Assembly: GCA_020060215.1 (NCBI GenBank)
Contig: JAGVAP010000088.1
Coordinates: 48,482-112,481 of the forward strand
Direction: 5' to 3'
DNA length: 64,000 nt
DNA from: Deltaproteobacteria bacterium
GTDB lineage: Bacteria > Desulfobacterota > DSM-4660 > Desulfatiglandales > HGW-15
Under the pieces are notes generated by a model, which had not been told where the DNA came from, did no database searches, and saw nothing but the letters and a program-made list of their open reading frames with translations. This document shows positions 51,596 to 60,807 of this stretch, in pieces (the stretch's first letter is position 1; every line of letters starts with the position of its first letter). Both the position numbers and the translations under genes were made by a program.

Positions 51596-51695
51596 ACCCT
51601 GCGGAAGAGAACACCGCGGGAGTTTTCGGTTCCACCAATTTGGTCGGTATTGACCCGCTGATCGCGCGCATCCGGAAACGCCGTTTCCGGCTCGA

Positions 51696-52115
51696 TCATG
51701 TGCGGAGTCGGGGTATGGGCGTGAACCTGGGAATACGGAAACCCTCCGTCCTCTCCTCCCACACAACCTCCACGTCCATGCCGCATCGGACCTGACGATG
51801 GTCACACCCCACGATATTTGAGAGGATGCGCGGTCCTTCCTCCAGCTCGATCACCGCCACCGCATAGGGCAGCTCCTTCTGAAACGCGGGATGAAAGGCC
51901 TGATGGTATACCGCGTAGGTGTATACCTTTCCCCTGCCGCAGGCGAGGATCCATTCGTGCGCGAGGGAATGGCACCTTGAGCAGAGGACGGAAGGCGGCC
52001 AGCGGACATGGCCGCATTGCCCGCATCTTTGAAACCGGAGCTGATGAGTCCGGCATCCTTCCCAGAAGGTCCGGGTATCCGCATTCGGGTTGGGCAGGGG
52101 TCTTTGTTGTTCCAT
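51696..52115 (-). CDS. DUF35 OB-fold zinc-ribbon protein
   Basis: 139 residues. N-terminal helix, rubredoxin-like zinc ribbon (CGQCGHVRWPPSVLCSRC) and C-terminal OB fold (GKVYTYAVYHQAFHPAF, PYAVAVIELEEGPRIL). DUF35 proteins form complexes with thiolase-superfamily proteins and channel acyl-CoA; here the thiolase gene is just upstream (4 bases). The pair probably acts in acyl-CoA or ketone metabolism. Confidence 0.88.
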   Translation of the reverse strand: MEQQRPLPNPNADTRTFWEGCRTHQLRFQRCGQCGHVRWPPSVLCSRCHSLAHEWILACGRGKVYTYAVYHQAFHPAFQKELPYAVAVIELEEGPRILSNIVGCDHRQVRCGMDVEVVWEERTEGFRIPRFTPIPRLRT

Positions 52116-52119
52116 TGGA

Positions 52120-53283
52120 CTAGGCCCTCCTCAGAATCATGCATGCGTGGGATTGGAGTATCCCTCCGTTGTCGCTGCAGAGGATGATCTCCGGACTCCG
52201 GGTATGGGTCTTCGGGCCGAGCTGCCTGTCTCCGCAGCGCCCCATCAGCTGCATGGCCGCCTCTGCAAGGGGGGTAAGCCCCATGAAGTAGGCCTCCGAC
52301 AGCTGGCCGCCCGATGTGTTTACGGGCATCCGGCCCCCGGGCTCAATGGTGCCCCCCTGCAGCCAGGCCTCTCCTTCTCCCGGGCCGAAGAAGCCGTAGT
52401 CCTGGAGGGTGATCTCCACGGTGTAGGTGAAGCAGTCGTATATCTCACAGGCGTCCACGTCCCCCACGGATATGCCTGCCATACGGAATGCCTCCTCGCT
52501 TGCCCGTTTCGCCCCGGTAGGCCCGGCCATGGATGAAGATTGGTGAATCTCGCCGGAGGGGTGATGCTGCCCCAGTCCCATGATGAGGACCGGCGGATTC
52601 CTGAGGTCCCGCGCCCTTTCCGCGCTGGTGACCACGACGGCCCTTCCACCGTCATTGACCAGACAGCAGTCGCAGAGTCGAAAGGGTTCCACGACCATAC
52701 GGGTTCGGTCATAGCCTTCAAAATCTAAGGGTTGGTTGTACAAGACGGCCTTCGGGTTGAGGTTTGCCCACTTCCGCTGCCCCACGGCGATATGACTCCA
52801 GGTATCCGGTCCGGTGTGGAACTCGTGCATGGCCCTCCTCGCCGCCAGGGCATACCCCCCAACGGCCTCGAAGTGGCCGTACACGATATCGTCCCCGGAA
52901 AGGGACAAGGTCAGCTGCTTCATGCCTCCGCCGGACAGACCGCTGTGTCCATAGGAGATGACCACGTACTTGCACAGCCCTGCGTCGAGCACGCCGACGG
53001 CGTGCTGAAGGTGGCTGCGCGCTCACCCGGCCTCCTGGCTCAGGTAGGAGGGCGTCAAGCCGAGATACTGGGCTACCCGTTCTGCAGTCGCTTCGGTCTC
53101 CCCCGGACAGGGCGGCAGATATCGGTAGCAGATCAGGCCGTCGATATCTTCCCGCCTGAGCCCCGCATCCCTGACGGCATTCGAGACCGCCTCCAGGTGG
53201 AAGCTGAGCGAGGTCCGATCAGGGATCCGCCCCTGCGGGGTGTAACCGATCCCCACAATGGCATATTTGTCCTTCAACCCCAT
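52120..53283 (-). pseudogene. Thiolase (lipid-transfer type) with in-frame TGA
   Basis: A 388-codon frame from ATG 53283 (GGAGGG upstream) to TAG 52120 matches a full-length SCP2-type thiolase, apart from one TGA at 53023-53025. Before it: YAIVGIGYTPQGRIPDR..RREDIDGLICYR..YLSQEAG. After it, same frame: ARSHLQHAVGVLDAGLCKYVVISYG, GDVDACEIYDCFTYTVEI, VNTSGGQLSEAYFMGL. Homologues have a Gly at the stop position (GGA to TGA would be one change). Either a recent nonsense mutation, a sequence error or read-through. The DUF35 partner gene is intact. Confidence 0.75.
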
Positions 53284-53327
53284 CCTGCCCTCCTTTTTTT
53301 GGATTCGCCCCGAGATGATTCCTTGAT

Positions 53328-53372
53328 CTTTCCCCTTTGCCAAAAGGGGGACCGAGGGGGATTTTCCCCCCT
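53328..53372. repeat. Repeat family C copy near the ABC-F gene
   Basis: CTTTCCCCTTTGCCAAAAGG GGGACCGAGGGGGATTTTC resembles the stem at 27769-27806, with CCCCTTT and AAAGGGG arms. Confidence 0.6.
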
Positions 53373-53382
53373 ACAATCAGAC

Positions 53383-55191
53383 TCACTCTGTCTCTGCCCG
53401 AATGCTCTCGAGCTCCTGCCAGCGCGCATAGGTTTCTTCCAGGGCTTGTTCCAGTTCATCGAGCCTTTCCTTTGCGCTGCCGACCTCTTCTCCGGCTTCA
53501 CGGTAGAACTCCGGGTCGGCCATCCGGGCATAGAGGATCTTCTGCTCGGCGTCGAGTTCCTCTATTCGACGCGGCAACTCTTCGAGCTCTCTTGCTTCCT
53601 TGAAGGTCAGCTTCCGGGGCCGCTGCTTCTGGGTCCGCAGCTTTCCAGTCGGAGCCTTTTCTCTTCCCCCCTCATGGACCGGCATCTTCCTCTCGGATGC
53701 CTGGGGCCTCTGGCCGAGCCAGTCGTCATAGCCGCCCGCGTATTCGGTGATCCTGCCGTTTTCCTCAAACACCAGCGTGCTGGTGACAACGCCGTTCAGG
53801 AATTCCCGGTCGTGGCTTACAAGCAGAATCGTACCGGAATACTCCAGCATCCGATCTTCCAGCAGATCGAGGGTTTCCATGTCCAGATCGTTGGTGGGTT
53901 CGTCCAGCACCAGCACGTTGGAGGGCCTTGAGAAAAGACGCGCCAGGAGCAATCGGTTTCTCTCTCCTCCTGAGAGGACGCGCACGGGGCTGCGGGAGCG
54001 GTCCGGTGAAAAGAGAAAATCCTTGAGGTAGCCGATCACGTGTCGCCGGCCGCCGTTCAGGTCCATGATCTCCTTGCCTTCGGCGATGTTCTCCTGAACC
54101 GTCCGGTCCTCATCCAGTTGGGCGCGGAGCTGGTCGAAGTAGACGGGCTCCACTTTGGCGCCTTGCCTGACCCTTCCCTCCTGCGGCGGAGTCTCGCCGA
54201 GCAGGATGCGCAGCAGCGTGGTCTTTCCGACCCCGTTCGGGCCGATGATGCCGACCCGGTCCCCGCGCATAATCCGGACGGATAAGTTCCTGATCAGCGT
54301 TTTCCCTGCGTAAGCATGGCTGATCTCTTCAGCCTCAATCACGATTCTGCCGGTGCGCTGCGCCTCCTCGATGTGCATCTTTACGCTGCCCGTCCGCGCG
54401 CGCAGGGCCTGCTGTTCTTCGCGCATTTTCATGAGCTGCCGCACCCGGCCCTCATTTCTGGTCCGCCTCGCCTTGATGCCCTGCCTGATCCACGCCTCTT
54501 CCTTGGCCAGCTTGTGCAGAAAACGGTTAAGCTGCGCCTCCTCCACGTCAAGGGATGCATCCCTGCGATCGAGAAAAGTCTGATAGCTGCATTCCCAATT
54601 GAACACCCGGCCGCGGTCCAACTCCACTATGCGCGTGGCGAGCTTTCGCAGGAAGGCCCGGTCATGCGTAACGAGAACCAGGGTACCGCGGTATTTCACC
54701 AGGTACTCTTCCATCCAGGCAATGGCGGGAATATCCAGGTGATTGGTGGGCTCATCCAGCAGAAGCAGATCCGGGCCGGCTGCAAGGGCGCGCGCCAGCA
54801 GGACCCTTCGCTTGAACCCCACCGACAGGTCCTCGAAACGATCATCCGGGTTCAGCGACAGCCTGGTCAGCAGCGTCGCGACTTCGTGGTCCTGAGGACG
54901 CTTCGATGCCGGCGCCCCGCTCCCTCCGGCAGCAACCTCGCCCGCGCTACCGGTCAGGCCATGCGGCAGGTCCTGGTCAAGGCTGCCCACGGAGGCTCCC
55001 TTCTGCAGAATGATCCGGCCGCTCTCAGGCGGGAGTCGGCCGGCGATAAGACGGAGAAGCGTACTTTTCCCCTCGCCGTTTCGGCCGATGAGTGCGACCC
55101 GCTCGCCCTTCTCCACCTGCAGGTCCACATGCTGAAGAAGGGGCGGCCCCCCGAAACTCACGCTTACGCCCTGGACACTTACAACCGCCAA
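53383..55191 (-). CDS. ABC-F family ATPase (Uup/EttA type)
   Basis: 602 residues, two ABC domains without membrane segments. Walker A: GRNGEGKST and GPNGVGKTT; signature motifs: DLSVGFKRR (changed) and VLSGGERNR; Walker B: LLLLDEPTNHLD and VLVLDEPTNDLD. A Uup-like charged C-terminal coiled coil follows (ARELEELPRRIEELDAEQ). ABC-F proteins act on stalled ribosomes. No ATG lies close; TTG at 55191 with a GGGGGG 10 bases before is taken. The upstream frame overlaps the histidine-kinase remnant. Confidence 0.9.
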   Translation of the reverse strand: MAVVSVQGVSVSFGGPPLLQHVDLQVEKGERVALIGRNGEGKSTLLRLIAGRLPPESGRIILQKGASVGSLDQDLPHGLTGSAGEVAAGGSGAPASKRPQDHEVATLLTRLSLNPDDRFEDLSVGFKRRVLLARALAAGPDLLLLDEPTNHLDIPAIAWMEEYLVKYRGTLVLVTHDRAFLRKLATRIVELDRGRVFNWECSYQTFLDRRDASLDVEEAQLNRFLHKLAKEEAWIRQGIKARRTRNEGRVRQLMKMREEQQALRARTGSVKMHIEEAQRTGRIVIEAEEISHAYAGKTLIRNLSVRIMRGDRVGIIGPNGVGKTTLLRILLGETPPQEGRVRQGAKVEPVYFDQLRAQLDEDRTVQENIAEGKEIMDLNGGRRHVIGYLKDFLFSPDRSRSPVRVLSGGERNRLLLARLFSRPSNVLVLDEPTNDLDMETLDLLEDRMLEYSGTILLVSHDREFLNGVVTSTLVFEENGRITEYAGGYDDWLGQRPQASERKMPVHEGGREKAPTGKLRTQKQRPRKLTFKEARELEELPRRIEELDAEQKILYARMADPEFYREAGEEVGSAKERLDELEQALEETYARWQELESIRAETE

Positions 55192-55315
55192 GTTACTGCT
55201 GCCCCCCCACGGTTTGCATCTGGATCGGTTATGGACATGACCTTCTCCGCTCCAGTCCTTCGAACAACCGACTGGACTGTAAAAACCGAAACAGCGGCTG
55301 TCAAGGCAAGAATGC

Positions 55316-55501
55316 GCGACCCGAGATCTGGTCCTGATCCGGGACACCGGCGTGGGGATTCCCTCTGAGGAGATTGGGCGCATTTTTGAGCGGTTCCACC
55401 GCGTCGAGAACATGCGAAGCCGCACCCTTGAAGGAAGCGGGACTGGGCTCGCGCTGGTCCAGGAGTCGATCAGACTCCATGGAGGCACCGTTTGGGTCGA
55501 A
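55316..55501 (+). pseudogene. Histidine kinase ATPase-domain remnant
   Basis: The plus-strand frame reads DLVLIRDTGVGIPSEEI (G1 box), IFERFHRVENMR (F box) and GSGTGLALVQESIRLHGG (G2 box), ending VWVESR. These are the last 60 residues of a histidine kinase; the N box, dimerisation domain and sensor part are missing. A palindromic repeat follows. It overlaps the upstream side of the ABC-F gene and looks like the debris of a lost gene. Confidence 0.75.
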
Positions 55502-55522
55502 AGTAGACTGAACGAAGCTGGT

Positions 55523-55551
55523 CGTTCCCATGCTCCGGCGTGGGAACGCAA
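55523..55551. repeat. 'CGTTCCCA...TGGGAACG' palindrome
   Basis: CGTTCCCATGCTCCGGCGTG GGAACG forms an 8-bp stem with 10-base loop. The same arms appear at 47601 and 47858. A common REP-like element. Confidence 0.6.
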
Positions 55552-55698
55552 GCCCCAGGGACGCTCCGCGCGTCCATTTTCATGTCCCCATGCCCCTGTG
55601 GTCTCTTATCGGGCCGGCCCGCACATTTGACCCCAGGACGTGGAAAACGGCGCCGTTCCTACGCCCGATGGGCCGGCGGCCCTAACGTTTATTTTCCC

Positions 55699-55727
55699 TT
55701 GACAGGCAGGGGTGGAATCTATATAGC
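55699..55727 (+). promoter_or_regulatory. Strong promoter with no adjacent gene
   Basis: TTGACA (55699-55704), 17-base spacer, TATAGC (55722-55727). The nearest plus-strand gene starts 750 bases on, so either a long leader or a non-coding RNA is made. Confidence 0.5.
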
Positions 55728-56112
55728 TCGATGCAGGCTTTAGCAAAAACCTTTCCACTCTAGCCGTTGCCTTTCTGCATCGGCGCCGAATCATACACGA
55801 CACAACCTTAGCAGGATAACGTCCAAAGACGTGCGCCCGTGTTTGCGCTTTGGATTCGTGAAATGGTCGAGGCGGCGCTTGATTCCGACAATTCGTCCGG
55901 CGAACTGCATTAAGGTGAATAGAAGAGTCCATCCCTTCTTGTTCTGTGTGAGACCTACCGCCGTCTTTTCACATACCACAAGCGATCTTGGTGATCTCGT
56001 AGAGAGTCCATACATGGTCGGTACCCTTTATGACCTCGCGGCAGGTCACGGGCGAACGATTATAAAGCGTACGTATCCGAGAGCCGGTTCAGACCATTCA
56101 GACCAATGAATA

Positions 56113-56130
56113 CCACCAGTAAACTGGTGG
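56113..56130. promoter_or_regulatory. Perfect palindrome CCACCAGT-AA-ACTGGTGG
   Basis: Eight-base arms with a 2-base spacer. Resembles a dimeric repressor operator. It shares the ACCAC outer arm with the palindrome at 56350. Confidence 0.5.
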
Positions 56131-56349
56131 TCTCGGAAGCCCCCCTGGAAGGGGGTCTCGCACCAGCCCCCCCTGTCGTTTAGACGGAGATCAGACCCGA
56201 TCGCGGGGTAACTTGTGGTGGTTTTCTTGGCCGTTCCTGGTTTCTGAAGAAGTTCTGATCCTTTTGAACCTTCGGTGTGCGCTCGTCGATCTTACAGGAA
56301 GTGATTTCTTTGTTCTCAGTACTGATCACCGGCACAGCCATTGTTCATA

Positions 56350-56367
56350 CCACTGGCATGCCAGTGG
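56350..56367. promoter_or_regulatory. Perfect palindrome CCACTGGCATGCCAGTGG
   Basis: 18-bp perfect inverted repeat, about 110 bases before the molybdoenzyme start. The form fits a GntR-type (FadR subfamily) or similar operator; no regulator gene is in the window. Confidence 0.5.
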
Positions 56368-56476
56368 ATTATTCCTTCAATTAGGATCAAACGCCCGCCT
56401 GCAGCCGGCTGGACAGCTGCGGATGCCGGCGATGTTCCGAGCCGTGGGTGCCATCCGGGGCTACAAGGGGGAACGT

Positions 56477-59170
56477 GTGAGCGATATCGTCCAAAAGGAA
56501 AGAGAGCAATACAGAGAGATCTTCGGGGAAAGGGACAGGCAAAAGGACTACTGGGCATACACCATGTGCTCCCTCTGCTACGAACAGTGCGCGACCAGGG
56601 TCAGGGTGGTCGACGGTGTGCCGATTGCGGTGGAGGGCGTTCCGGAAAGCCACGCCGGGTCCCGGGGCGGCGTGTGTGCGAAGAGCGTTGCGAGCATCCT
56701 GGACTGGGGCGACCCCAACCGGATCCTGTTTCCGGTCAAGAGGACCAATCCCAAAAAAGGACTGCATGAAGACCCTAAATGGCAGAGGATCTCCTGGGAA
56801 GAGGCGTTGGAAACCACGGCCAGGAAATTGAATGAGGCGCGAAAAGTCGATCCGAGATCGGTGATCTGGACCCACACTCCGGGCCCTACCGGGGGCATGA
56901 AGAGCATGATCACGGTTGCAGGGTATTTCGTGGCCTATGGCACCAACAGTTACTGCACCGGAGGCCCCGGCCCCCACTGCGGTGCCGCGGCCCACCACAT
57001 CGACGCGCAGACATCGGCTGCCTGGGACGTCTTTCCGGATTACAGGTACTGCAACTACGTGCTTCGATGCGGCGGCAACGAGGGGGTGGGGGGAGGTCGT
57101 CACTCCGCCGAAAGCGTCTACATGATGGCCGCTGCCAGGGAAAGGGGCATGAAGATGAAGGTCCTCGATCCGGTCGGGTACAGGTCGGCCGCCAAGGCGG
57201 ACGAGTGGATACCCATTCTGCCGGGGACCGATATTGCCGTCTTCCTGTCCATCGCCAATCTCATGGTCAACGAGATCGGGGCCTACGACAGGGAGTTCCT
57301 CAGGCACAAGACCAATGGATCATACCTCATCACCCGGGAAGGATACTATCATCGTGAGGAAACCACGAACAAGCCGCTCCTCTTCGACGAGTCGGACGGG
57401 AGGGTCAAACCGTATGACGATCCAACCCTCACCCGACCGGCCCTGGAGGGATTATTCACCGAGCGGGGAAAGAAAGTTCGGCCGGCCTTCTCCAGGATCA
57501 AAGAGCATCTCAGGCAATACAGCGCTGCCTGGGCCTCCGGGATCAGCGATGTGCCGGAGAGCACCATCCGCCGGCTGGCCGAAGAGCTCGTCACAGAGGC
57601 ACGGATAGGCAGCACCATCGAGATCAGGGGGGTTCAGGTCCCGTATCGCCCGGCATGCGTGGTAGGCTACAGAGGTCTCCAGACGCATCAAACGGGGTTC
57701 CACACCTATGTCTCGATGCAGCAGGTGAATATGCTCCTGGGCAACCAGGATGTGTGCGGAGGCCTGTTGGGTTCCGGGGCCGTGCGAAGCCTCGGGTTCC
57801 CGGAGACCGGCCGGTTCCGGTTCTCCCCCTATGGGGGGCTCGAGGGTATGCTGACCCCCGGGTTCTGGCATTCAAGAACCCCCTGGCCGCCTATGAAACC
57901 GAGCGGTCCCGGCAACTCCATCAACTTCAGCGACATCTTTTCTCACGGGTCGGCGACCAGGGGACACGTTTACACGGATGAATGGGATGAGCTGTGGACC
58001 AGGGCCGGCCGCCCCTTTGAACCGCAGGTCTTCTTCACCTACGGCGGGAACGTCGTGATGAACATGGCCAACCCGGAGCCTGCCGGGAGGTTTCTCCAGA
58101 AGGCGGGATTCTCCTTCGCCATTCAGCCGTTCCACAACGAGACGACCGAGGGGTTCTGCGACATTGTACTGCCCGAGGTGCACTACCTGGAGAGCCTGGA
58201 CGTTGCGAGCTCTTTCGGCATTCACTACTGCTATCCGGCGGGGCTGGACGACTGGTGTTTCCACATGAGAATGCCGGTGACCGAGCCGAGAGGCGAGGCG
58301 AGAAACGTCCAGGACATCTTTTTCGATCTGGCCGAGAGGACGGGAATCCGGCCGGCCTATCACAGATTCCTGGAAAACTACTATGCATTGAAAACCACCA
58401 CTTGGGAGCAAAGCGAGGCCGGAGAGGCCTCCGAACACCCCATTGTCGGACCGGCGGAACGGATCTCGAACCTGGTGCTCGCGGACCGGACCCTCAAATA
58501 CAATTTCGGAGCGGCGCGAGGGCTTGAGTGGCTCAGGGATCACGGATACATCCAGTGGCCCAAGAAAACGGAGGAGGCATACTGGAGATGGTTTATCGAC
58601 GCACGGATACCCATCTATTTCGCCGGGCTGGAGGAGGACAGGGAAGAGATCTCCGCAAGGGCCGAGAAGGCCGGGTTCCACATGGACTGGAACCACTACA
58701 CCGGTGTGGCGACCTATTTCCGCTCCGTCATTCACTCGGGTGCGGACCCGGAGTACGATCTCTTCGTGGTCTCCCCGAGAGATCCGATCATGACCTATCG
58801 CTTCGGCATGCAAAACCCCTACATCGACGAACTGGCCTCCAGAGACCCCTTCACCCTCAACATCGTCATGAACGTGACAACGGCTACATCGCGCGGGATC
58901 AACGACGGAGATCTCATCTCGGTCGAGAACAAGTGGGGAGACACAATCACCGGAAACGTCAAACTGACCGGTCTGATTCACCCCCGCGTCCTGGCCATGA
59001 CGGGTTTGGGCGGATGGGCGAGAGGACGTCCGCTGGCCAGGGGCAAGGGCGCCAATCCGAACCACTTGCTGAGGCTGGATCAGGATTATGTCTGTCCGAT
59101 TACGGGCACCCTTGAGATTACGGCCAAGGCGAGGATTTCGGCCCGAGCACACATGACGCCCCGGGCCTGA
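56477..59170 (+). CDS. Molybdopterin oxidoreductase, catalytic subunit
   Basis: DMSO-reductase-family enzyme, 897 residues. N-terminal 4Fe-4S site Cys31, 34, 38 and 67 (CSLCYEQC..GGVCAKS). Candidate molybdenum ligand is Cys168 in GPGPHCGAAAH, as in polysulfide/thiosulfate reductase types. No twin-arginine signal is seen, so it is probably cytoplasmic unless exported with a partner. Start GTG at 56477 has GGGGG upstream; ATG at 56423 is possible. FeS and NrfD-like genes follow, completing a membrane-bound complex. Substrate unknown; the TRAP genes downstream suggest an organic acid. Confidence 0.88.
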   Translation: MSDIVQKEREQYREIFGERDRQKDYWAYTMCSLCYEQCATRVRVVDGVPIAVEGVPESHAGSRGGVCAKSVASILDWGDPNRILFPVKRTNPKKGLHEDPKWQRISWEEALETTARKLNEARKVDPRSVIWTHTPGPTGGMKSMITVAGYFVAYGTNSYCTGGPGPHCGAAAHHIDAQTSAAWDVFPDYRYCNYVLRCGGNEGVGGGRHSAESVYMMAAARERGMKMKVLDPVGYRSAAKADEWIPILPGTDIAVFLSIANLMVNEIGAYDREFLRHKTNGSYLITREGYYHREETTNKPLLFDESDGRVKPYDDPTLTRPALEGLFTERGKKVRPAFSRIKEHLRQYSAAWASGISDVPESTIRRLAEELVTEARIGSTIEIRGVQVPYRPACVVGYRGLQTHQTGFHTYVSMQQVNMLLGNQDVCGGLLGSGAVRSLGFPETGRFRFSPYGGLEGMLTPGFWHSRTPWPPMKPSGPGNSINFSDIFSHGSATRGHVYTDEWDELWTRAGRPFEPQVFFTYGGNVVMNMANPEPAGRFLQKAGFSFAIQPFHNETTEGFCDIVLPEVHYLESLDVASSFGIHYCYPAGLDDWCFHMRMPVTEPRGEARNVQDIFFDLAERTGIRPAYHRFLENYYALKTTTWEQSEAGEASEHPIVGPAERISNLVLADRTLKYNFGAARGLEWLRDHGYIQWPKKTEEAYWRWFIDARIPIYFAGLEEDREEISARAEKAGFHMDWNHYTGVATYFRSVIHSGADPEYDLFVVSPRDPIMTYRFGMQNPYIDELASRDPFTLNIVMNVTTATSRGINDGDLISVENKWGDTITGNVKLTGLIHPRVLAMTGLGGWARGRPLARGKGANPNHLLRLDQDYVCPITGTLEITAKARISARAHMTPRA

Positions 59171-59205
59171 TAAGGATGTTTTCACTCTCTGCCGGAGTTG
59201 GATCC

Positions 59206-59853
59206 ATGAGATGGGGTATGCTGATCAACTTGAACATGTGCGTGGCCTGCTATGCCTGCGTAGCAAAGTGCAAGCAGGAGCACTTTCTGCCCAGGGATGT
59301 ACTATGGGCCAAGGTGCTGATATCCGAGAACGGAGGATATAGCTCCGCGGCCAAACAGGCATATCCGGTCCTCTGCAATCACTGTGAGGAGGCCATCTGT
59401 GTGGAGGTCTGTCCCACAGGCGCCACCCAGAGGCGCAAAGACGGCGTCGTCTTTATCGATGCCGACCGCTGCGTGGGGTGCAGATCCTGCCTTGTAGCCT
59501 GCCCTTATCAGGTCCGGACCTATTATTCCAGGAGGAAGGAGTACTACCCAGGACAGGGACTTACCGAATTTGAGAAGATCGGCGAGAGACTCTTTCCGCA
59601 TCAGACCGGAACGGTGGTCAAGTGCAATTTCTGCCTGGAGAGAATCGATGCCGGTCTGGTCCGAGGCCTTCGCCCGGGCGTCGATCGGGAAGCGACGCCG
59701 GCCTGCGTGATCACCTGTCCGGCCAAGGCGAGGTACTTCGGCGATCTGGACGATCCATCGAGCGAAATCTCCATCCTGATCCGGAGGTGGAACGCGCATC
59801 CGCTCCGCAGCGATTATGGAACCCGTCCTTCCGTGTTCTATGCGAGCAAATAG
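59206..59853 (+). CDS. Four-cluster ferredoxin subunit (DmsB/PsrB type)
   Basis: 215 residues. Cys motifs for up to four 4Fe-4S clusters: CVACYACVAKC, CNHCEEAICVEVCP, CVGCRSCLVACP and CNFC..CVITCP. Transfers electrons between the membrane subunit and the molybdoenzyme. ATG at 59206 (GGAG 8 bases upstream) is preferred; ATG at 59176 is also in frame. Lies 35 bases after the catalytic subunit. Confidence 0.92.
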   Translation: MRWGMLINLNMCVACYACVAKCKQEHFLPRDVLWAKVLISENGGYSSAAKQAYPVLCNHCEEAICVEVCPTGATQRRKDGVVFIDADRCVGCRSCLVACPYQVRTYYSRRKEYYPGQGLTEFEKIGERLFPHQTGTVVKCNFCLERIDAGLVRGLRPGVDREATPACVITCPAKARYFGDLDDPSSEISILIRRWNAHPLRSDYGTRPSVFYASK

Positions 59854-59862
59854 GGGAAAGCG

Positions 59863-60765
59863 ATGATCCAGAGAAGGCCTTATGAATTCATGGTCAAGCA
59901 TACGCCGCAGCGGGAATGGATCGAGGAGCGCGGGTTGCTCATCTGGCTTTCCACGTTTTTCGTTGAGGTGGGTGCATCCTCGTTCCTGGTCGGTGCGCTC
60001 CTGGATCACGTGGCCGCGATGGCGATCGGCATCGTCATGTGCGCAACGCTCGGGGCCGGGCTCCATCTTGCCGACCTGGGGCGCCCCCTCCGATTCTGGC
60101 GAATACTCCTTTCCACCCACTGGAAGACCTCCTGGATTGCCCGGGGGATGTGGTTCGTGAGCCTCTTCATCGGCTTGGGGGCGTTGTACACAGGACTCGC
60201 CCTGTTGTCCGTCCCGGTCCCCCTGCTCTTGCCGCCCGCCGTGTTCTTCGCCCTTTGCACCGTACTCTATTTCGGGTTCCTGCTGAGCTACATAAGGGGT
60301 CTCGCGCTCTGGAACAGTTCCCTCCTGCCGGTCTTGATCCTCGTGATCAGTATCTGGGGGGGACTGAATGTCCTTACGCTCACCTCTCTCATCGGGGGCA
60401 GCCTGTCCCCCGCCGCCGACCGGCTCTCGCTGCTCTACCCCCTGTGCGTCCTTCTCACTGCCGCCCTGTATCTTTTCACCATCCGATATCAGGGGATCGG
60501 GGGAAAGGTGTCATTCGGGGAAATCACGGCCGGCAAGTGGTCCCCCCTCTTCTGGATCGGCTTCGTTTTCTGCGGCCTTGTTTTTCCGCTCTTCGTGGGT
60601 TTGCTCGACAAGTTCGCTTTCCCCTTGCCTCCGGTATTCCCGTTCATTTCCGCCCTCCTTCAGTTAGGGGCGAATCTTTCCCTTCGCTACTGCATCCTTC
60701 GGTGTGCGTTTTATGAGCCGGTCATTCCGGCCTCGAGCTATGGCCCCCAGATGAACAGGGGGTGA
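59863..60765 (+). CDS. NrfD/PsrC-like membrane subunit
   Basis: 300 residues, about eight hydrophobic helices. Contains GAGLHLADLGRPLRFWRILL, the NrfD quinone-site signature, and SLRYCILRCAFYEP at the C-terminus as in PsrC. It is the quinol/quinone-interacting anchor of the complex. Start 9 bases after the ferredoxin stop. Confidence 0.9.
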   Translation: MIQRRPYEFMVKHTPQREWIEERGLLIWLSTFFVEVGASSFLVGALLDHVAAMAIGIVMCATLGAGLHLADLGRPLRFWRILLSTHWKTSWIARGMWFVSLFIGLGALYTGLALLSVPVPLLLPPAVFFALCTVLYFGFLLSYIRGLALWNSSLLPVLILVISIWGGLNVLTLTSLIGGSLSPAADRLSLLYPLCVLLTAALYLFTIRYQGIGGKVSFGEITAGKWSPLFWIGFVFCGLVFPLFVGLLDKFAFPLPPVFPFISALLQLGANLSLRYCILRCAFYEPVIPASSYGPQMNRG

Positions 60766-60807
60766 AAGCGGTCGGTATCCACCTTTTGACGAAAGGAGAA
60801 TAGAAGG

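Larger units (their letters stand above)
55552..56476. other. 925-base region without a clear gene, upstream of the molybdoenzyme operon
   Basis: Short open frames occur but none has a convincing start or known sequence. It holds a sigma-70-type promoter (55699-55727), two strong palindromes (56113-56130 and 56350-56367) and a CCCCCCTGGAAGGGGG stem near 56140-56155. It may carry the operon leader or an RNA. Confidence 0.5.

Noticed and set aside
53023..53025. Selenocysteine at the thiolase TGA
   Set aside because: Homologues have Gly there, thiolases of this type are not known selenoproteins, and no obvious bacterial SECIS-like hairpin follows the codon.
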